Shown here: piece by piece, positions 25,402-33,089 of the stretch
Numbering within the stretch: the first letter of the stretch is position 1
Layout: each line of letters begins with the position of its first letter
DNA from: Cyclobacteriaceae bacterium
GTDB lineage: Bacteria; Bacteroidota; Bacteroidia; Cytophagales; Cyclobacteriaceae
Assembly (NCBI GenBank): GCA_020832305.1
Contig: JAFIEV010000068.1
Span: forward strand, 1 to 33,381
DNA: 33,381 nt
Reading direction: 5' to 3'
The notes under the pieces: model-generated
What the model saw: the letters and a program-made list of their open reading frames with translations, nothing else
The model's database searches: none
What the model was told of the DNA's origin: nothing
Position numbers and translations under genes: made by a program

Positions 25402-25688
25402 TACACCGATCACGCATTACGCATTACGCATCACGACATTAACACTCAACTGCCAATAAACTCATAAATGAATATTCATCGTTTACAGACTGTAGAAAAT
25501 GCCCTACGAGCTACGAGCTTTTTGTTTTGAGGGTGGTTGTCGGAGAAAACTCCTCCAACAGGGAGGGTAGAAAACGACCTTGTCATTTGCTAATAGCCAT
25601 CCAAGCTACGAGCTCTGAGCTTTAATTCGATTCAACAATTCAACGAATCAAGGAATCAACGATTCAACACCCATCACCCATCACAACC
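25402..25688 (+). repeat. CACGCAT words, GTTG-GGAG element and A-arm array
   Basis: CACGCATTACGCATTACG words (25404-25435); the segment AACACTCAACTGCCAATAAA with GTTTACAGACTGTAGAAAAT (shared with 32505-32570); GAGCTAC words; the GTTG-GGAG hairpin element (25529-25604); then ATTCAACA words and CATCACC words up to the next ATG. Confidence 0.78.
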
Positions 25689-26000
25689 ATGCCTGAAAAC
25701 CAAACCATATCGACCTCTGATTATTCAATGCATTTATTTTGGGATGTATCCATAGATAATTTTGACCTAAACAAACACAAAGAATTATTAGTAAGCAGGG
25801 TTTTAGATTACGGTGTAATGGCAGACTGGCAACAGTTGGTGAGAGACCTGGGCCTCGAACAAATAAAAACAATAACACTTAACCTGCGCGATCTGGAGCC
25901 AAGAGCGGCCACATTTATAGCAGCATTGACCGATATCAAAATAGAATTATTCAGGTGCTACACTACGCAACAGTCGAACCCCAAACACTGGCACTTTTAA
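25689..26000 (+). CDS. DUF6922-type putative antitoxin, second AbiE-like pair
   Basis: 103 residues. Paralogue of the gene at 19164: MHLFWDVSIDNFDLNKHKEL, SRVLDYGVMADWQQL, LFRCYTTQQ. The 3' end overlaps the nucleotidyltransferase by 46 bases, beginning at the same codon-register position as in the first pair (CYNTKQ there, CYTTQQ here). ATG start directly after CATCACAACC repeat words. Confidence 0.75.
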   Translation: MPENQTISTSDYSMHLFWDVSIDNFDLNKHKELLVSRVLDYGVMADWQQLVRDLGLEQIKTITLNLRDLEPRAATFIAALTDIKIELFRCYTTQQSNPKHWHF

Positions 26001-26581
26001 AAAGCTTAATGCTTAACGATGCCATTAAAAATGCAAGACTGGTAGGTGGAACAGCACTTGCACTCCATATAGGTCATAGAAAATCCATTGATCTTGATTT
26101 ATTCGGAGAACTAAATATGGATGTATTTAACACGGGATATCCCTTTGGGAATGATGTACAAGCAGTGAATATCAGAAACACTCAAAACATAAAAATTTTT
26201 ATAATCAATAACATAAAAGTGGATATAGTTAATTATACCTACCCATGGCTGGAAGATCAATATATGGAAGATGATATCCGATTAGCTACTTTAAGCGATA
26301 TAAGTGCCATGAAACTGGCAGCTGTGACAGGTAGAGGAACTAAAAAAGACTTTATTGACATAAGCTTTCTCCTGGACTCTATATCTCTGAAAAACATGAT
26401 GGCAAACTACCTGAAGAAGTATCACGACGGATCAGAATTTATGGTATTAAAAAGCTTAACCTATTTTGCAGATGCCGAAAACGATCCTATGCCAAATATG
26501 CTTTCCCAAAGAAGCTGGCAAGAAACGAAAAACATAATACTAAAAGCAGTTAAAGACTTTACAAGTTCGTACAAATGTTAA
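25955..26581 (+). CDS. AbiEii-type nucleotidyltransferase, second putative toxin
   Basis: 208 residues, GTG start inside the upstream gene. It aligns almost without gaps to the copy at 19427: LVGGTALALHIGHRKSIDLD with Asp46 and Asp48, Asp90 in IKVDIVNYTYPWLE, and AVTGRGTKKDFIDISFLL. All the nucleotidyltransferase residues are present, so it is likely active. Divergence between the two pairs is large, so they are long-separated paralogues or independent arrivals rather than a recent duplication. Confidence 0.87.
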   Translation: MLHYATVEPQTLALLKSLMLNDAIKNARLVGGTALALHIGHRKSIDLDLFGELNMDVFNTGYPFGNDVQAVNIRNTQNIKIFIINNIKVDIVNYTYPWLEDQYMEDDIRLATLSDISAMKLAAVTGRGTKKDFIDISFLLDSISLKNMMANYLKKYHDGSEFMVLKSLTYFADAENDPMPNMLSQRSWQETKNIILKAVKDFTSSYKC

Positions 26582-27066
26582 ACGTTAATCGCTCAACAAA
26601 CACTTAACATCTAAACAGCTAACCAATACCTGTGGAGTCATTAAGAGCTAAATACGTTAAAAACGTTAAACGTTAAAAATGTTAAACGTTAATCACTCAA
26701 CACTTAACAGCCAATAAAGCACAGAGATGAAAGTTCACAGTTTACAGACCGTAGAAAATCCTCCGAACTCTAAGTAGAGAGCTGAGAGAGTGTGATGTTT
26801 AATCGTTTATTTGTTTAACTGTTTATCAGATGTTTAACCGTTTAATCGTTTAATCGATCAGTACAGATGCTCATTAAGGAAAAATACAGACATTGCTCAT
26901 TGGTTACAGAAACTTAATCTGCAAATTTTAAAGTTTACACAATAACCCGATTAAACAAATCAACACATCAACGATTCAACATTTAAACAAATCAACATAT
27001 CAACAATTAAACGATTCAACACATCAACAATTCAACAATTCAACACATAATCAAATCAACAAATAG
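26582..27066 (+). repeat. GTTAAAC words and large T-arm / A-arm element with long spacer
   Basis: GTTAAAC and TAACA words (26577-26730), then AGAGCTGAGAGAGTGTGATG, the T-rich left arm (26796-26856), a 90-base spacer (26857-26946, beginning CGATCAGTACAGATGCTCAT), and an A-rich right arm (26949-27058). The part from GTGTGATG onward recurs after the following gene at 28449, so that gene is bracketed by direct repeats. No gene is seen. Confidence 0.82.
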
Positions 27067-27071
27067 CCCCC

Positions 27072-28436
27072 TTGACTCCCAAAGACATCCATTCCCTAAT
27101 TACCGTTGGCGAAAGTGAAACGCTGGAATTTAAAAGCAGCTTCAACGTTCAGGTAATTGAAACATTGGTAGCATTTGCCAATACCAGAGGCGGTAAGGTA
27201 TTAGTCGGTGTTTCCGATGATGGCTCTTTAATTGGATTATCAATAAATTCTGAATCTGTCCAAAATTGGATCAATGAAATTAAAATTAAAACTTCGCCAT
27301 CCCTTATTCCTGAGATATACATTACAGAAGTTGATGGTGTAACAGTCATAATTTTCAGTATACAGGAATATCCTATTAAGCCTGTTTCATTTCGAGGAAA
27401 ATATTTCAAACGCGTAGTTAACTCCAACCATATCTTAAAAACAGAAGAGGTTGTTAATATGCATTTACAAACCTTCAATACAAGTTGGGATTATCATATC
27501 AATAACCAGTTCAATGTTAACCACATTTCGTTTGAAAAAGTACAGTTGTCTATCGATACCATGAATCAATTGGGCTCACGTATTACCGATGACCCCTTAA
27601 CATTCTTAATCAAACATGATTTGGTACGGGATGGATTGGTAACAAATGCCGCGTTCCTTCTATTCAAAAAAGAGGAATCTGTACTAACAACCATAGAATT
27701 GGGTCGTTTTCAATCCGACACAATCATCAAAGATTCTGCAAGAACAAAAGAAGATATTCTGAGGCAGATAGAACAGGTGCTCTCCTTTATAAAAAAACAT
27801 ATAAACAAAGAGGTAATCATTACTGGCGATGCTCAAAATACCCAAAAATGGCAATATCCATTAGAAGCTATTCGCGAAATCGTTACCAATATGATTGTTC
27901 ATCGCGACTATAGGTCATCTTCCGATTCCATTGTTAAAATCTTCAATGACAAAATCGAATTCTACAATCCTGGTCGTCTGCCTGATTCCATTACTGTAGA
28001 AGATTTATTGTCAAACAACTACAAGTCAACACCAAGAAACAAACTGATAGCAGATTTCTGCAAGAGTCTTGGCCTCATCGAAAAATACGGCTCGGGTATA
28101 AAGCGAATCATAGAATATTGTATAGCAGATCAACACACCATTCCAGAGTTCAAAAATATATCTGACGGATTTTTAGTTACTGTTTTTGCCAAAAACTCAG
28201 ATAAGGTCACCGATAAGGTCACCGATCATGACACCGATCATGACACCGACCGACTTAAAGAGGTTTTAGATGCTATAAAGAAAAATAACAGAATAACAGT
28301 GGCGCAGATAGCAGCTTCAAATGGCGTCAGCAAAAGCACTGTATTGCGAGACTTACATAAGCTAAAGGCACAAAAAAAAATTAAACGCATTGGTAAGGAA
28401 AAAAATGGTTACTGGGAAGTAAGCGTTCAGAGCTGA
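27072..28436 (+). CDS. AlbA_2/HATPase_c_4 putative regulator with C-terminal winged helix
   Basis: 454 residues, TTG start (no ATG or GTG near the domain start). An AlbA_2 domain (Schlafen-related) covers about residues 10-130: GESETLEFKSSF and AFANTRGGKVLVGVSDDG. An HATPase_c_4-like domain with REIVTNMIVHRDYR and RLIEKYGSGI-like KYGSGIKRIIEY follows at about 260-375. A repeat linker DKVTDKVTDHDTDHDTD (378-394) is encoded by four 12-base units (28200-28247). A wHTH (about 397-450, VAQIAASNGVSKSTVLRDL) ends it. Such proteins are predicted transcription regulators or defence-related ATPases; the role is not established. It is flanked by direct repeats with matching 90-base spacers. Confidence 0.87.
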   Translation: MTPKDIHSLITVGESETLEFKSSFNVQVIETLVAFANTRGGKVLVGVSDDGSLIGLSINSESVQNWINEIKIKTSPSLIPEIYITEVDGVTVIIFSIQEYPIKPVSFRGKYFKRVVNSNHILKTEEVVNMHLQTFNTSWDYHINNQFNVNHISFEKVQLSIDTMNQLGSRITDDPLTFLIKHDLVRDGLVTNAAFLLFKKEESVLTTIELGRFQSDTIIKDSARTKEDILRQIEQVLSFIKKHINKEVIITGDAQNTQKWQYPLEAIREIVTNMIVHRDYRSSSDSIVKIFNDKIEFYNPGRLPDSITVEDLLSNNYKSTPRNKLIADFCKSLGLIEKYGSGIKRIIEYCIADQHTIPEFKNISDGFLVTVFAKNSDKVTDKVTDHDTDHDTDRLKEVLDAIKKNNRITVAQIAASNGVSKSTVLRDLHKLKAQKKIKRIGKEKNGYWEVSVQS

Positions 28437-28853
28437 GAGTTGAGAGAGTGTGATGTTTAATCGTTTATTAGATGTTTAATCGTTTAATCGTTTAACCGTT
28501 TAATCTTTTATTTGATGTTTAATCGTTTATTTGTTTAACTGTTTATCAGATGTTTAATCGTTTAACCGTTTATCAGATGTTTAATCGTTTAATCGTTTAA
28601 TCGATCAGTACAGATGCTCATTAAGGAAAAATACAGACTTTGCTCATTGGTGACAGAAACTTAATCTGCAAATTTTAAAGTTTACACAGTAACCCGATTA
28701 AACAAATCAACAATTCAACAATTCAACAACTCAACAAATCAACATTTAAACAAATCAACATATCAACGATTCAACAATTCAACGATTCAACAAATCAACA
28801 ATTCAACAAATCAACAATTCAACATATCAACAAATCAACAAATCCACACTATC
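28437..28853 (+). repeat. Large T-arm / A-arm element with long spacer, second copy
   Basis: AGAGAGTGTGATG leads into a left arm of GTTTAATC words (28454-28602), a 90-base spacer (28603-28692) that differs from 26857-26946 at three positions by hand count, and a right arm of ATTCAACA/AATCAACA words (28695-28842) running almost to the next ATG. No gene is supported. Confidence 0.85.
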
Positions 28854-28856
28854 CCC

Positions 28857-29219
28857 ATGTACATTTTCGCATTTGAAAAGCTCGAAGTTTGGCAAAGATC
28901 AAACGAGTTGATAAAAGAAATTTACAGGATTACCGAATCGTTTCCTTCTGAGGAAAAATTTGGAATGGTTAGCCAATTAAGGAGGGCCAGTGTGTCTGTT
29001 TCCAATAATTTAGCCGAAGGTACGGCAAGAAAGACAGCAAAAGACCAAGCAAATTTTACCACCATGTCCTTTTCCAGTTTGATGGAAGTATTAAACATGA
29101 TGATTATTTCGGTTGCATTGGGCTTTCTTAAGGATGCTGAATACCAGAAAACAAGGCCTCTCATTGAAGAGATCGCCAATAAACTCAATGCGTTAAGAAA
29201 TTCACAAAACGGAAGATAG
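28857..29219 (+). CDS. S23-type four-helix-bundle protein, second copy
   Basis: 120 residues: FEKLEVWQRSNELIKEIYRI, EEKFGMVSQLRRASVSVSNN and LAEGTARKTAKDQANF. Same family as the gene at 25048 but clearly divergent. The start codon lies 15 bases after the A-rich repeat arm, and the next T-rich arm begins 12 bases after the stop, so there is little room for a separate promoter outside repeat DNA. Function unknown. Confidence 0.9.
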   Translation: MYIFAFEKLEVWQRSNELIKEIYRITESFPSEEKFGMVSQLRRASVSVSNNLAEGTARKTAKDQANFTTMSFSSLMEVLNMMIISVALGFLKDAEYQKTRPLIEEIANKLNALRNSQNGR

Positions 29220-29570
29220 ATGTTTGCTTGATGTTTAATCGTTTATCAGATGTTTAATCGTTTATTTGTTTAACTGTTTATCAGATGTTTAACCGTTTAA
29301 TCGTTTATTTGATGTTTAATCGTTTATTTGATGTTTAATCGTTTATTTGTTTAACTGTTTAACTGAATGTTCCTTGCAACCATCGATTCAACAATTAAAC
29401 GATTCAACAAATCAACATTTAAACAAATCAACACATCAACGATTCAACATTTAAACAAATCAACGATTCAACGATTCAACGATTCAACAATTCAACAATT
29501 CAACGATTCAACACATCAACAATTCAACAATTCAACAATTCAACAACTCAACACCCATCACGCTTTACGG
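29220..29570 (+). repeat. T-arm / A-arm element
   Basis: Left arm (29231-29361) of GTTTAATC, GTTTATTTGAT and GTTTATCAGAT words, spacer CTGAATGTTCCTTGCAACC (29362-29380), right arm (29384-29552) of ATTCAACA/AATCAACA words, then CATCACGC. Apparent reading frames here encode only repeat peptides. Confidence 0.83.
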
Positions 29571-29743
29571 CAGAGTCATCATGCGGCAATCAGATTAATC
29601 GTGGTAGGGAAATCGTTTGGAGAAAAATGCTTAAAGCAAATTTTATGTAATGGATTACATGTTTTAAGAATTTATTGTGGATTGCATTACGTGTTTTTTG
29701 CTTATTTTTAGGCTTTAATTACTATTGAGAAACCAAAAAAAGC
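29571..29743 (+). promoter_or_regulatory. Probable regulatory region of the second ATPase
   Basis: This non-repetitive stretch contains the inverted repeat ATGTAAT-GG-ATTACAT (29645-29660), and a related half-site GGATTGCATTACGTG begins about 24 bases later. It could hold an operator for the ATPase gene at 29744. No consensus TAnnTTTG element is obvious. Confidence 0.3.
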
Positions 29744-30958
29744 ATGCAATATCTCTCTGAGATTAGTGACCGATTGATATTAAACACTAATGTCAAGTAC
29801 ATTAGACCTTTGTATAATAAGATCAATTGGGATCAGCGTCTGGTCGAAATAAGAGGCTCAAGGGGCGTAGGTAAGACTACCCTTCTGCTACAGTATGCTA
29901 AGGCAAAACAAACAGCAGGTGAGTCTGTTTTGTACGCATCTTTGGATAACGCATGGTTTTTTAAACATAAGCTCACGGAACTTGCAGACGAATTTTTTAA
30001 ATATGGAGGCAAATATTTACTACTGGATGAAGTGCACAAATATCCCCATAAAGAACAAGGGGTTGATTGGTCGCAGGAGTTAAAAAACATTTATGATTCG
30101 TACCCAGGGTTGTATATTGTTTATACCGGTTCATCAATTTTACATCTATACAGGGGCATTGGTGATTTAAGTCGACGCAAATCGACCTATCGCATGTTTG
30201 GACTCTCATTCCGGGAATACCTTAATTATAACAATATCGCTGATTTTGCCATAGTGCCTTTTAATGACCTCATCGAAAATCATATGATGATTTCACGGAA
30301 GGTTATTGAGAAAATCAGAATTTTACCACATTTTAAAAAATACCTGATTCATGGGTATTACCCATTTTCAAATCTGGCAGGTGATAAATACTTCGATCAG
30401 CTAAATGAGGTTATCAATGTAATTGTGGAAACAGATATTCCATCAGTATCAGATATCAGCTTCGAAACATCATCAAAATTGAAAAAGTTGTTTTATTTGC
30501 TGGCTGAGTCTGTGCCTTACACTCCAAATCTAAGTAAGCTATCAGGCCAATTGCATATAGCAGATTCACGAACACTCCTAAAATATCTCAATTACCTGGA
30601 AAAAGCTGAACTCATTCAGACCTTGGGAGCAAAGGCTACTGGAAATCAAGTATTTAATAAGCCAGAAAAGATATATCTTGACAATACAAATCTGATGTAT
30701 GCCTTGTCACCAGCTATAGTCAATGATGGAACATTACGAGAAGTCTTTGCAGTGAACCAGTTAAAGCAACTGTATGAGATAAGTTATCCCTCAAAAGGCG
30801 ATTTAATGGTAAACCAGCAATATGTCTTAGAGATTGGAGGAAAAAATAAAAATTATAAACAGGTGGCAGACATGTCTGATGCCTACATATTTAATGATAA
30901 CATGGAATCAGGCTTTGGTAAAAATATTCCACTCTGGCTGTTGGGTTTTCTTAATTGA
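29744..30958 (+). CDS. AAA_14/DUF4143-type ATPase, second copy
   Basis: 404 residues. Walker A GSRGVGKT (38-45), Walker B YLLLDEVHK (91-99), sensor-like YTGSSIL (127-133), then STYRMFGLSFREYLNYNN, which matches the TLPFTVFPLSFQEYLRFNN region of the first copy. The C-terminal region includes PEKIYLDNTNLMYALSP and a VLEIGGKNKNYKQ stretch of the DUF4143 type. It is a distant homologue of the gene at 20379, not a recent copy. It ends 15 bases before a T-rich repeat arm. Confidence 0.9.
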   Translation: MQYLSEISDRLILNTNVKYIRPLYNKINWDQRLVEIRGSRGVGKTTLLLQYAKAKQTAGESVLYASLDNAWFFKHKLTELADEFFKYGGKYLLLDEVHKYPHKEQGVDWSQELKNIYDSYPGLYIVYTGSSILHLYRGIGDLSRRKSTYRMFGLSFREYLNYNNIADFAIVPFNDLIENHMMISRKVIEKIRILPHFKKYLIHGYYPFSNLAGDKYFDQLNEVINVIVETDIPSVSDISFETSSKLKKLFYLLAESVPYTPNLSKLSGQLHIADSRTLLKYLNYLEKAELIQTLGAKATGNQVFNKPEKIYLDNTNLMYALSPAIVNDGTLREVFAVNQLKQLYEISYPSKGDLMVNQQYVLEIGGKNKNYKQVADMSDAYIFNDNMESGFGKNIPLWLLGFLN

Positions 30959-31305
30959 TGATGTGCAGAGATTGATGTTTAATCGTTTATTAGATGTTTA
31001 ATCGTTTATTAGATGTTTAATCGTTTATTAGATGTTTAATCGTTTATTAGATGTTTAATCGTTTAATCGTTTAATCGTTTATTTGATGTTTAATCGTTTA
31101 TTAGATGTTTAACCGTTTAATCGTTTAATCGTTTAATCGAAGGTCCATAGTAGACATCGATTCAACAATTCAACAAATCAACAAATCAACAAATCAACGA
31201 TTCAACATATCAACAAATCAACAATTCAACGAATCAACAATTCAACAATTAACATTTAACACTTAACACTTAACTCATAACTCTTAACTCTTAACACCTA
31301 ACCTA
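30959..31305 (+). repeat. T-arm / A-arm element ending in TTAACAC words
   Basis: Left arm (30974-31139) contains regular GTTTAATC + GTTTATTAGAT units; the spacer is AAGGTCCATAGTAGACAT; the right arm is 31158-31250 (ATTCAACA, AATCAACA). Then TTAACAC and TTAACTC 7-mers run up to 5 bases before the ATG at 31310. Confidence 0.83.
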
Positions 31306-31309
31306 CCAC

Positions 31310-32194
31310 ATGCCCCAAACTACCCCACTCCAAACCAACACCGCAACGCCCGCTGAATCCTGGGACCTCGTCATCCGGCCCCAGCGCAGCCTGTTCGACA
31401 TCGACTGGAAAGGCATCTGGCAATACCGCGACCTGCTACGCATGTTTGTCATCAAAGACATTACCGTGCTGTACAAACAAACCATACTCGGACCGGCATG
31501 GTTTATCATCCAGCCCATCCTTACCACCTTTATGTTTATGCTCGTCTTTGGCAACATCGCCGGCATCTCTACCGACGGCACCCCCAAAATACTCTTTTAC
31601 CTCTCAGGCGTCGTCATCTGGAGCTATTTCTCAGAAACCTTTAGCAAAACATCCAGCACCTTTAGAACCAATGCAGGCATTTTCGGAAAGGTCTATTTCC
31701 CCAGACTGATCATGCCATTGGCGCAGGTAATAACCGGACTGGTAAAATTTTCGATACAATTCGCTCTTTTTATCAGCATATACCTGTATTTCGTATTCAG
31801 TGGAGACGTAAGCATCAACCCCAACAGCCATATTCTGCTCTTTCCCTTTTATGTGGTGTTGATGGCGGTATACGGACTCGGATTCGGACTGATCTTTACC
31901 TCCCTGACCACCAAATACCGCGACTTAAACTTCCTGATTTCCTTTGGTGTACAATTGCTGATGTACGCCACCCCGGTGATTTATCCCGTTTCCACCATAC
32001 CCGACAAATACAAAATATACATACAGGCCAACCCTCTTACCCCGATATTGGAAGGCTTTAAATACGGATTCCTCGGCGCAGGAGAGATCAACCTCCATAA
32101 CCTGCTCTACACCACCGGCACCGGCCTCACCATACTGTTCCTCGGCGTATTGGTCTTTAACAAAACCGAAAAAGATTTTATTGATACTGTGTAA
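31310..32194 (+). CDS. Polysaccharide ABC-2 permease, Wzm-type
   Basis: 294 residues. The N-terminal cytoplasmic segment ESWDLVIRPQRSLFDIDWKG and the LLRMFVIKDITVLYKQTILG motif, then GPAWFIIQPILTTFMFMLVF, are typical of Wzm/TagG-family permeases that export O-antigen or capsule with a Wzt ATPase. Six TM helices follow the usual pattern, with ATPVIYPVSTIPDKYKIYIQ and NPLTPILEGFKYGFLG near the end. The base composition is visibly GC-richer than the other genes after 18334 and resembles that of the first half of the window. No ATPase gene is adjacent in the window; one may lie beyond the right edge. Confidence 0.93.
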   Translation: MPQTTPLQTNTATPAESWDLVIRPQRSLFDIDWKGIWQYRDLLRMFVIKDITVLYKQTILGPAWFIIQPILTTFMFMLVFGNIAGISTDGTPKILFYLSGVVIWSYFSETFSKTSSTFRTNAGIFGKVYFPRLIMPLAQVITGLVKFSIQFALFISIYLYFVFSGDVSINPNSHILLFPFYVVLMAVYGLGFGLIFTSLTTKYRDLNFLISFGVQLLMYATPVIYPVSTIPDKYKIYIQANPLTPILEGFKYGFLGAGEINLHNLLYTTGTGLTILFLGVLVFNKTEKDFIDTV

Positions 32195-32500
32195 ATAGGT
32201 GAAAGGTGAAAGGTCAAGGGTCAAAGCTAGAAGGTCAAGGTCGAAGGTGAAAAGTGAAAGGTGAAGGGTTAAAGGTGAAAGGTGAAAGCCTGTTACTCAC
32301 AAATGATAATGCGAAGTTTGATTTTAGATGTTTATAAGATGTTTAATCGTTTATTAGATGTTTAATCGTTTATTTGTTTAACTGTTTAACTGAATGTTCC
32401 TTGCAACCATCGATTCAACAAATCAACAATTCAACATATCAACAAATCAACAAATCAACAATTCAACGATTCAACACCGATCACGCATCACGCATTACGA
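32195..32500 (+). repeat. GGTGAAA words and T-arm / A-arm element
   Basis: A degenerate GGTGAAA/GGTCAAG 7-mer array (32200-32288) directly follows the permease stop and occurs nowhere else here. Then a left arm (32328-32391), the TGAATGTTCCTTGCAACC spacer, a right arm (32410-32477) and CACGCAT words. Bases 32501-32640 carry the AACACTCAACTGCCAATAAA segment and GAGCTACC words; no gene is seen there. Confidence 0.82.
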
Positions 32501-32640
32501 CATCAACACTCAACTGCCAATAAAACTCATAAAAGAATGTTCAGCGTTTACAGACTGTAGAAAATGCCCTACGAGCTACCAGCTACGAGCTAACTCACTT
32601 ATCTATTTTACGTTTATACCCTTACGTTACAGCTTAGCCA

Positions 32641-32843
32641 TGACAACAAATAAACTAAGCAATACACAATTAGAAATACTAAAGGCATTTTCGCATCCAC
32701 TCGATGAAGAAGAGCTTGTGAAATTGAGAAAAACACTGGCTGACTTTTTTTCTCAAAGGTTAATTAAAGAAGCTGACAAAGCCTGGGAAAATAATCAGTG
32801 GACCGATGAAAAAACGGATAAACTTTTGCAGACCAAAAGATAG
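32641..32843 (+). CDS. Small antitoxin-like protein, second copy
   Basis: 67 residues from ATG 32641. An open frame reaching upstream to 32394 reads through repeat DNA and is not credible. LSNTQLEILKAFSHPLDEEE, LVKLRKTLADFFSQRL and ADKAWENNQWTDEKTDKLLQ align with the protein at 24386. That gene is followed by a PIN toxin; here a different antitoxin-like gene follows instead, so this member appears to have lost its toxin. Confidence 0.75.
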
Positions 32844-32852
32844 ATGGTTATT

Positions 32853-33089
32853 ATGGAAACGCTAATAGTGACAGTAGATAATAAGAAAAACCTTTCTTTT
32901 ATCAGAAAGCTACTTCGTAAATTTAGCTTTGTATTAGAAATAAAATCAACCCCTTCAACCGAACAAAGTCATCTGACCAACCAAGTAAATGTTGCTGGAA
33001 AATTGAGCCATTATGCTGATACGAGCAAAATATTTGATGAAAATACTGTATGGCAGCAAATAGTAAAAGAAAAACATGGTCCTCATTGA
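32853..33089 (+). CDS. Antitoxin-like protein upstream of a PIN gene
   Basis: 78 residues (METLIVTVDNKKNLSFIRKL); ATG 32844, directly after the previous stop, is an alternative. A short beta-alpha N-terminus is followed by a disordered-looking middle and a C-terminal DTSKIFDENTVWQQIVKEKH. It overlaps the PIN start at 33076 by 14 bases, the usual arrangement of a toxin-antitoxin operon. The family is not firmly recognised; the antitoxin call rests on context. Confidence 0.6.
   Translation: METLIVTVDNKKNLSFIRKLLRKFSFVLEIKSTPSTEQSHLTNQVNVAGKLSHYADTSKIFDENTVWQQIVKEKHGPH

Noticed and set aside
29384-29552. CRISPR array
   Set aside because: The period is only 8 bases with no unique spacers, and no cas gene is present.
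29367-29711. Open reading frames beginning MFLATIDST (also at 23746 and 32394)
   Set aside because: They start in the shared spacer and consist of ATTCAACA-array peptides (NKSTIQRFN). The real gene in the third case starts at 32641.
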